This document shows positions 34,749-39,673 of a DNA stretch of 39,673 nucleotides, piece after piece. The translations under genes and the position numbers were made by a program. Source of the DNA: Terrabacter aerolatus. GTDB taxonomy: Bacteria; Actinomycetota; Actinomycetes; Actinomycetales; Dermatophilaceae. Under the pieces are notes generated by a model, which was given only the letters and a program-made list of their open reading frames with translations, was not told where the DNA came from and did not search any database. Position 1 is the first letter of the stretch; each line of letters starts with the position of its first letter. The stretch covers positions 1 to 39,673 of the forward strand of contig NZ_BJYX01000031.1 of assembly GCF_007991735.1 (NCBI RefSeq), written 5' to 3'.

Positions 34749-35541
34749 CCGGACTCCGTCGTCGGTCGACCTGACCGGCGAGCTCGAGGTCCTCGGCCGC
34801 ATCACCGACTCCTCCAACCTCGCCGTCCTGGCGCGGGTCTCGACGTTGCCCGGCGGTCACGTCATCTACAAGCCGGTCCGCGGTGAGCGGCCACTGTGGG
34901 ACTTCCCGGACGGCACGCTGGCCGGGCGCGAGGTGGCTGCCGAGGTGGTGTCCTCGCTCGGCGGCTGGGACGTCGTCCCGCCGACCGTGCTGCGCGACGG
35001 TCCCTTGGGCCCGGGGTCCGTGCAGGTGTGGATCGGTGACCCGTTCGACCCCGTCGCCGACGACGTGGTCGTCGACCTCGTGCCGGAAGGCCGCACCCCG
35101 ACCGGCTGGAGGGCCGTCCTCGACGGCGAGACCCCCGGAGGCTCGGCCGTCACCGTCGTGCACTCAGGTGCCGACGACGTGCGCTCGCTCGCCGTGCTCG
35201 ACGCCGTCCTCAACAACTCCGACCGCAAGGGCTCGCACTGCCTGCGCGACGCCGACGGACGCCTCTGGGCCATCGACCACGGCGTGACCTTCTCGCCCAC
35301 GCCGAAGCTGCGCACCGTGCTCTGGGGCTGGGCGGGGGAGCCCCTCGCCGAGGCCGACGTCGACCGGCTCGTGCGCCTGCGCCGCGCCCTGGAGGACGAC
35401 GCCTCCCTGGACCGCCTGCTCGCCCTGCTCCCCGACGACGATGTCGAGGCTTTGGCGATGCGGGTCGCGTCGCTGCTCGAGCGCGGCGTGCACCCCTTCC
35501 CGAGCCCGGACTGGCCGTCGGTACCGTGGCCCCCGCTGTGA
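34732..35541 (+). CDS. SCO1664-family protein, PI3/4-kinase-like fold
   Basis: A 269-aa protein. SNLAVLARV... 'VIYKPVRGERPLWDFPDG' gives a likely ATP lysine Lys47, NNSDRKGSH (161-169) a catalytic-loop-like motif, and IDHG (181-184) the metal site. As I recall, the family (TIGR03843) is noted as distantly related to phosphatidylinositol 3-/4-kinases. The start is ATG34732, inside the end of DUF3090; the in-frame ATG at 34687 adds only shadow sequence. Its substrate has not been shown. The nearby mshC handles an inositol-containing substrate, which makes an inositol-linked target worth testing. Confidence 0.88.
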   Translation: MATSADRTPSSVDLTGELEVLGRITDSSNLAVLARVSTLPGGHVIYKPVRGERPLWDFPDGTLAGREVAAEVVSSLGGWDVVPPTVLRDGPLGPGSVQVWIGDPFDPVADDVVVDLVPEGRTPTGWRAVLDGETPGGSAVTVVHSGADDVRSLAVLDAVLNNSDRKGSHCLRDADGRLWAIDHGVTFSPTPKLRTVLWGWAGEPLAEADVDRLVRLRRALEDDASLDRLLALLPDDDVEALAMRVASLLERGVHPFPSPDWPSVPWPPL

Positions 35542-35635
35542 CGTCGTCGTGACACGGTCGTGCACGGTCCTGGCGCCGCGGCGCGCCTGAGAGCCGACGA
35601 GCCCGACCCGTCCCGGGGCGAGCTCGGGGCCGGGA

Positions 35636-35641
35636 TAGAGT
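35636..35641 (+). promoter_or_regulatory. -10 box for mshC
   Basis: TAGAGT, 6 nt before GTG35648. Confidence 0.55.
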
Positions 35642-35647
35642 CTGCCC

Positions 35648-36904
35648 GTGAGAAGTTGGCCGATGCCGTTCATCCCCAAGGTCCCCGGCCGTGCACCCGA
35701 GGTGCGAGTCCGCGACACGGCATCCGGCGAGCTGGTCCCCGCCGCGCACGGCGAGGTCGTGACGCTCTACGTCTGCGGCATCACGCCCTACGACGCGACG
35801 CACATGGGGCACGCCGCGACCTACGTGACGTTCGACCTGCTGGGCAGGGTCCTGCGCGACAGCGGACACCCGGTGCGCTACGTCCAGAACATCACCGACA
35901 TCGACGACCCGCTGCTCGAGCGCGCCGATCGGGACGGGCTGGACTGGCGGGACCTCGCGACCCGCGAGATCGCGCTGTTCCGCGAGGACATGACCGCGCT
36001 CGCCGTGATCCCGCCCGACGAGTACCTGGGTGCCGTCGAGAGCATCCCGACCTTCGTCGGACCCATCGAGAAGCTCGTCGCCGACGGGTGGGCGTATGCC
36101 GTCCCGGCACCCGACGCGTCACGCGACGGTGCGCAGGACGTCTACTTCGACGTCTCCAGGGACCCGCGCTTCGGCTCGGTCAGCCACCTCGACGACGCCG
36201 GCATGATGGAGGTCTTCGCCGAGCGCGGGGGAGACCCCGACCGTGAGGGCAAGCGCAACCGGCTCGACGCCCTGCTGTGGCGTGCTCATCGTGAGGGCGA
36301 GCCGGAGTGGGACGGCGCGAGTCTCGGATCAGGTCGTCCCGGCTGGCACATCGAGTGCGCGTGCATCGCGCTCGACCACCTGGGCATTCCCGTCGACGTG
36401 CAGGGCGGCGGCAGCGACCTCATCTTCCCGCACCACGAGATGAGCTCGGCACACGGCCGGGCGCTCAGCGGCTCCGCCTCCTTCGCGGGCTCCTTCGTCC
36501 ACCAGGGCATGGTGGGCCTCGACGGCGAGAAGATGAGCAAGAGCAAGGGCAACCTCGTCCTCGTCTCGCAGCTGCGGCGCGAGGGCGTCGACCCCATGGC
36601 GATCCGGCTGGCCCTGCTGGCCCGCCACCACGCCCACGACTGGATGTGGACCCGCGACCAGCTGCACGAGGCCGAGCAGCGTCTCGCGACCTGGCGCGAG
36701 GCCCTGTCGGGCAACGGCGGACCCGTGGCCGACCAGACCGTCGACGACATCCGCGCCGCTCTGGCCGCCGACCTCGACAGCCCGCGCGCGCTCGAGGCGG
36801 TCGACCGCTGGGCGAGCCAGGCGCGGTCGCGCGGAGGAGACGACCCGGGGGCCCCCGGCGTGCTCGGACGGGCGCTCGACGCGCTCCTCGGCATTCGTCT
36901 CTGA
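35648..36904 (+). CDS. mshC: Mycothiol ligase MshC (cysteine:GlcN-Ins ligase)
   Basis: A 418-aa class I tRNA-synthetase-like enzyme that joins cysteine to GlcN-Ins in mycothiol synthesis. Zinc ligand Cys43 ([16 protein letters not shown]), HIGH-type HMGH at 52-55, and KMSKS at 295-299. The start VRSWP, the shorter length compared with CysS (about 460 aa) and the sequence [19 protein letters not shown] distinguish MshC from cysteinyl-tRNA synthetase. The C-terminal anticodon domain is reduced. GTG35648 is set by the -10 box. The downstream 115 bp to the cold-shock gene holds no clear feature. Confidence 0.94.
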   Translation: MRSWPMPFIPKVPGRAPEVRVRDTASGELVPAAHGEVVTLYVCGITPYDATHMGHAATYVTFDLLGRVLRDSGHPVRYVQNITDIDDPLLERADRDGLDWRDLATREIALFREDMTALAVIPPDEYLGAVESIPTFVGPIEKLVADGWAYAVPAPDASRDGAQDVYFDVSRDPRFGSVSHLDDAGMMEVFAERGGDPDREGKRNRLDALLWRAHREGEPEWDGASLGSGRPGWHIECACIALDHLGIPVDVQGGGSDLIFPHHEMSSAHGRALSGSASFAGSFVHQGMVGLDGEKMSKSKGNLVLVSQLRREGVDPMAIRLALLARHHAHDWMWTRDQLHEAEQRLATWREALSGNGGPVADQTVDDIRAALAADLDSPRALEAVDRWASQARSRGGDDPGAPGVLGRALDALLGIRL

Positions 36905-37019
36905 CGGCCGAGGAGGTGCTGGGCGTCCGTGCCACCTCCGGTCGCGCGAGTGTGAAGCGGGCCGAGGAGACGCTCCTCGACACGCCTGAGCACGGCCTCC
37001 GCCTGAACCGCCGTCCTGC

Positions 37020-37973
37020 TCAGATGAGCTCGACGCGGTCGGCCTGCGGTCCGCGATCGCTCTGCCGGACGTGGTAGCGGACCCGATCGCCCTGGTACAG
37101 CTCGTCGGTGCCGCTGAGAACCGAGACGTGCACGAACAGGTCCGCGCCCCCCGCATCCGGGGTGATGAAGCCGAACCCCCGCTCCGGGTCGAAGCGTGCG
37201 ACGACGCCCTCACCGCCCCGCGTCGGGCCGTCGGATGTCTCGCGACGTCCCGGCCGAGCGGGGCTCGTCGACGTGGCGGGTGCTCCCCTCGGGGTCGAGC
37301 GGCGCGCGAGGCGGACGTCACGAGCCTGCGGGCCCTTCTCGCCGACGACGACGTCGTAGGTCACCCGGTCGCCCTCGCCCAGCTCGGGGAGACCGTCGGC
37401 CAGCGACCGGACGTGGACGAAGACATCGGGGCCTCCCGACTCGGGCGTGATGAACCCGAAACCCTTGTCGGCGTCGTACCAGGACACGGTGCCGTCGGCC
37501 CCGTCGGAGGGCGCAGCGTGCTGGGCGGCCTGGGCGGCCTGGGCTCCCAGGGGGATCAGGTGGTCAGCCTGCGGTCCTTTCTCCCCCTCGGCGACGAAGA
37601 ACGCCACCCGCTGGCCCTCCGAGAGCACGCCGCCCCCCACGATGGACGAGCTGTGCACGAAGATCTCGGGACCGTCTCCGTCGGGTGTGATGAAGCCGTA
37701 CCCCTTCGCAGGCTCGTACCAGGAGACGGTGCCGAGCACGCCCAGCGGCGTGTCGGCGCTCTGCTCGGCTGTGACCCGGACACGGCGTGCCTGCGGGCCG
37801 CGGTCTCCCTCGCCGATCTCGAACTCGACGACCTGCCCCTCCCGGAGCAGCTTCATCCCGTCCCCGCCGACGATCTCGGACGCGTGCACGTACAGGTCCT
37901 CTGCGTCGGGCCCGAGGGCGATGAAGCCGAACCCACGGTCGGCATCGAACCAGCGGACGGTTCCTTCGGTCAC
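37020..37973 (-). CDS. Protein with four tandem cold-shock domains
   Basis: A 317-aa nucleic-acid-binding protein made of four CspA-like OB folds: about residues 4-67, 81-142, 161-222 and 255-317. Each has RNP1 (RGFGFI, KGYGFI, KGFGFI, RGFGFI) and RNP2 (LYVHA, IFVHS, VFVHV, LFVHV), and each ends in a GPQA motif. Linkers are 13, 18 (Ala/Gln-rich AQAAQAAQHAA) and about 32 residues (Thr/Ser/Arg/Pro-rich). Bacterial Csp proteins normally have one ~67-residue domain. GTG37973 has aaggag 6 nt upstream. It probably binds single-stranded RNA or DNA over a longer footprint; role unknown. Confidence 0.93.
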   Translation of the reverse strand: MTEGTVRWFDADRGFGFIALGPDAEDLYVHASEIVGGDGMKLLREGQVVEFEIGEGDRGPQARRVRVTAEQSADTPLGVLGTVSWYEPAKGYGFITPDGDGPEIFVHSSSIVGGGVLSEGQRVAFFVAEGEKGPQADHLIPLGAQAAQAAQHAAPSDGADGTVSWYDADKGFGFITPESGGPDVFVHVRSLADGLPELGEGDRVTYDVVVGEKGPQARDVRLARRSTPRGAPATSTSPARPGRRETSDGPTRGGEGVVARFDPERGFGFITPDAGGADLFVHVSVLSGTDELYQGDRVRYHVRQSDRGPQADRVELI

Positions 37974-38157
37974 GGCTGACTCCTTGTCGAGTGCGGTCGG
38001 TGTCGTCCCAGTGTCCCTGACGGGGCCGGGACCAGCGCCCGGCCCCCCAGAGGGTGTTCGCGCACGCCGTTCGTGAGACGTGCCCGACCGGAACGTCCAC
38101 GGCACCCGGCGCTGCGAACACCAGCGCAGCCCGTCGGACCCGAGGACACTGTCTGTC

Positions 38158-38544
38158 ATGACAGTCGACGAGGTCGATGCCTACCTGGCGGGGGTCCAGG
38201 AGCCGAAACGGACCACGCTGGAAGCGCTACGCCGATCGATCCTGGCTGTCGCCCCGGACGCCGAGCAAGGCATGTCCTACGGCATGCCCGCCTTCCGGAT
38301 CGACGGGAAGGTGGTCGCGGGCTTCGCGGCGTTCAAGAACCATCTCGCCTACCTGCCACACAGTGGGGAGGTGCTCACCATGCTCGGCGACCGTCTCGCC
38401 GCGTACGAGTGCACCAAGGGCTCGTTGCACTTCCCGGTCGACGAACCGCTGCCCGATGACGTGGTCAGAAGCCTGGTGGACGCGAAGCTCCACGTCCTCG
38501 ACCGCCGCGGGAACGGCGGCGACCACGACCGGGCACCCGGGTAG
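38158..38544 (+). CDS. DUF1801 (YdhG-like) family protein
   Basis: A 128-aa protein: MTVDEVDAYLAGVQEPKRTT, 'LEALRRSILAVAPDAEQGMS', YGMPAFRIDGKVVAGFAAFK, then YLPHSGEVL and KGSLHFPVDEPLPDDVV, the DUF1801 pattern of small proteins with an iron-chaperone-like fold and no proven role. The start ATG38158 lies in the 12-bp palindrome ctgtcatgacag (38153-38164). Divergent from the cold-shock gene; the 184-bp gap between them holds no clear box for this gene, only a degenerate GACACT 7 nt before the start. Confidence 0.85.
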   Translation: MTVDEVDAYLAGVQEPKRTTLEALRRSILAVAPDAEQGMSYGMPAFRIDGKVVAGFAAFKNHLAYLPHSGEVLTMLGDRLAAYECTKGSLHFPVDEPLPDDVVRSLVDAKLHVLDRRGNGGDHDRAPG

Positions 38545-38659
38545 CAGCCCTGATCTGGCACTGCAGACCACGGCTGCTCCCGTTCCCCGCCGCACGTCAG
38601 GATGCGACCACGGCCTCACCGTCGGTGGTGAAAGCGCCTGTCCGCCTGAGCGTCGTGTG

Positions 38660-39499
38660 TCAGCGCTTCACGGCCGAGCGTGCGTAGGCCTGCGCGACGT
38701 TGGCCACCGTTGCGACGTACGCGTCAGAGGCGTTGTAGCGGAGCACGGCCCGCGTCCAGTCGGTGCTGTTGCGGAGGTCGAGTCCGCCCGAGCACAGGTG
38801 CCGCGCCGCCGCCCATGCTGCATCGTCGATGTCAGAGGGGTCTGCGACGCCGTCCGCGTCCGCGTCGGCGCCGAAGGTGCGCCATGATCCCGGGAGGAAC
38901 TGCATCGGACCGATCGCATGCTCCCAGCTGTCGTCACCGTGCAGGCGGGTCCCGCCGCCGTCGGGTCGGATCGCAGCCACCCCGCCCTCGCCGTCGAGTG
39001 CCGGGCCGACGATCAGCCGAGACGTGCGCCCGTTCTGCAGCAGGCGCGTTCCGCCGATCGTCCCGTGGGCGGACTCCACCTCACCGATGGCCGCCACGGT
39101 CGCCCAACCCACGTGGCACGAGGGTCGCTCCGTCGCCTCCAGGATCGAGGCCCTGCCGTAGGCGCGCAGCGCCACGACCGGGATCCCGGTGCGCTTCGCG
39201 GTGCGTGCCAACCACGTCGGGTCGGGCTCGACCACGGACCCTGTCGCGCTTGCATCGTGGCCGGTCGGCGCCGACGAGGCCTCGGCCTTGCTCGCGGCCG
39301 GCGCGACCATGGCGATGGTGTCGACGATGTCGACGAGGGACCTCGACGCGGGCGCTTCGACGACACCGTGGCCAGGGTGGCCCGCGAGCCACGCCGTGCC
39401 GAGGAGGGCGAGAGGGAGGAGCAGGACAGCCAGGTCAGCTGAGCGGCTGCGGGGCCGCCGGTGCTGGTGCTGGTGCCGGTGCCGCGAACGTCTGGGCAC
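38660..39499 (-). CDS. Lytic transglycosylase (MltB-like, SLT_2 type)
   Basis: A 279-aa exported or membrane-anchored muralytic enzyme. A basic N-terminus (HRHQHQHRRPRSR) precedes one hydrophobic helix (about 22-40), then a ~60-residue linker. The catalytic region has AIGEVESAHG with Glu142 as likely acid, followed by 'AIGPMQFLPGSWRTFGADAD', DGVADPSDIDDAAWAAARHL and 'AVLRYNASDAYVATVANVA', all family hallmarks. It would cleave peptidoglycan glycan strands. GTG39499 lies 2 bp after the stop of an open frame coming from the window edge, so it may be the second gene of an operon. The start codon is the least certain part. Confidence 0.85.
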   Translation of the reverse strand: MPRRSRHRHQHQHRRPRSRSADLAVLLLPLALLGTAWLAGHPGHGVVEAPASRSLVDIVDTIAMVAPAASKAEASSAPTGHDASATGSVVEPDPTWLARTAKRTGIPVVALRAYGRASILEATERPSCHVGWATVAAIGEVESAHGTIGGTRLLQNGRTSRLIVGPALDGEGGVAAIRPDGGGTRLHGDDSWEHAIGPMQFLPGSWRTFGADADADGVADPSDIDDAAWAAARHLCSGGLDLRNSTDWTRAVLRYNASDAYVATVANVAQAYARSAVKR

Positions 39500-39501
39500 C
39501 G

Positions 39502-39673
39502 TCAGCCGAGCCGGCCGGTGACGTCGTCGGCGGTGCGCTGGCCACGGGCCGTGACCTCGGCCAGGGTGGCCGAACGAGACCAGACATCAAGGGACGAACG
39601 TCGCATACCGCCATCTTGGTGGATGAAGTCCCCGTCGTTTGCCACGGCATTCGGATCACCGACGAATACTCGC
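39502..39673 (-). CDS. Possible 3' end of a gene running off the window, or a 34-aa leader ORF
   Basis: A minus frame is open from the window edge to a TGA at 39502-39504, 2 bp before the transglycosylase start. The last part (SATLAEVTARGQRTADDVTG) has normal GC-rich codon use; the first ~70 bp are less GC-rich than the rest. Either it is the C-terminus of an upstream gene coupled to the transglycosylase, or translation begins at ATG39606 and gives a 34-aa peptide. I do not recognise it. Confidence 0.35.
   Translation of the reverse strand, partial: RVFVGDPNAVANDGDFIHQDGGMRRSSLDVWSRSATLAEVTARGQRTADDVTGRLG

Overview
The window is about 72% G+C, with strong G/C at third codon positions and many GTG starts. 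It carries mycothiol ligase (mshC), two F420-type luciferase-like oxidoreductases, an InhA-type enoyl reductase, GlgC/GlgM of the actinobacterial type, DUF3099, DUF3090 and SCO1664-family genes. This is chromosomal DNA of a high-GC actinobacterium, most likely Micrococcales and possibly Intrasporangiaceae (family level is inference). No phage, IS element, CRISPR array or rRNA was seen. About 38 protein genes and one tRNA-Leu(GAG) are packed tightly, mostly with gaps under 150 bp.

Layout. 1-640: a 14-bp tandem array, then a small putative zinc protein and DUF3099, both on minus. 770-2332: fabG and fabI/inhA (type II fatty-acid synthesis) separated by an 11-bp-arm palindrome. 2372-10123: a cyanophycin locus: a CphA-like Mur ligase without an ATP-grasp domain but with a fused TPR domain on plus, facing cphA, cyanophycinase (cphB) and serB on minus; a 51-bp tandem repeat lies between the convergent genes. 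10223-13647: an LLM oxidoreductase and glgC, divergent from glgM/glgA (glycogen or alpha-glucan). 13693-20811: acyltransferase, PIG-L deacetylase, two conserved hypotheticals, a lone ABC ATPase, NfeD plus an SPFH protein, a TSUP exporter and a TrmH-type RNA methyltransferase. 20849-25724: DUF3037 plus a HipA-like kinase, an MFS transporter, a MarR/ABC-2 efflux operon and tRNA-Leu. 25846-31231: M20 peptidase, DUF5703, a lipoprotein, a protein with 31 consecutive aspartates, aldo/keto reductase and a second LLM oxidoreductase. 31416-36904: uppP, corA, a histidine phosphatase, DUF3090, an SCO1664 kinase-like protein and mshC; this order resembles the mycobacterial Rv2136c-Rv2130c neighbourhood. 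37020-39673: a protein with four tandem cold-shock domains, a DUF1801 protein, a lytic transglycosylase and a fragment running off the window.

Two genome-wide signals stand out. First, at least 21 genes have a TANNNT -10 box ending exactly 6 or 7 nt before the start codon, so leaderless transcription appears common. Second, the 8-mer CGGCATAC occurs at least 14 times, on both strands, in several reading frames and between genes, far above base-composition expectation. The most interesting gene-level candidates are the ATP-grasp-less CphA paralogue fused to TPR repeats, the four-CSD protein, and the kinase-like/phosphatase cluster beside mshC.
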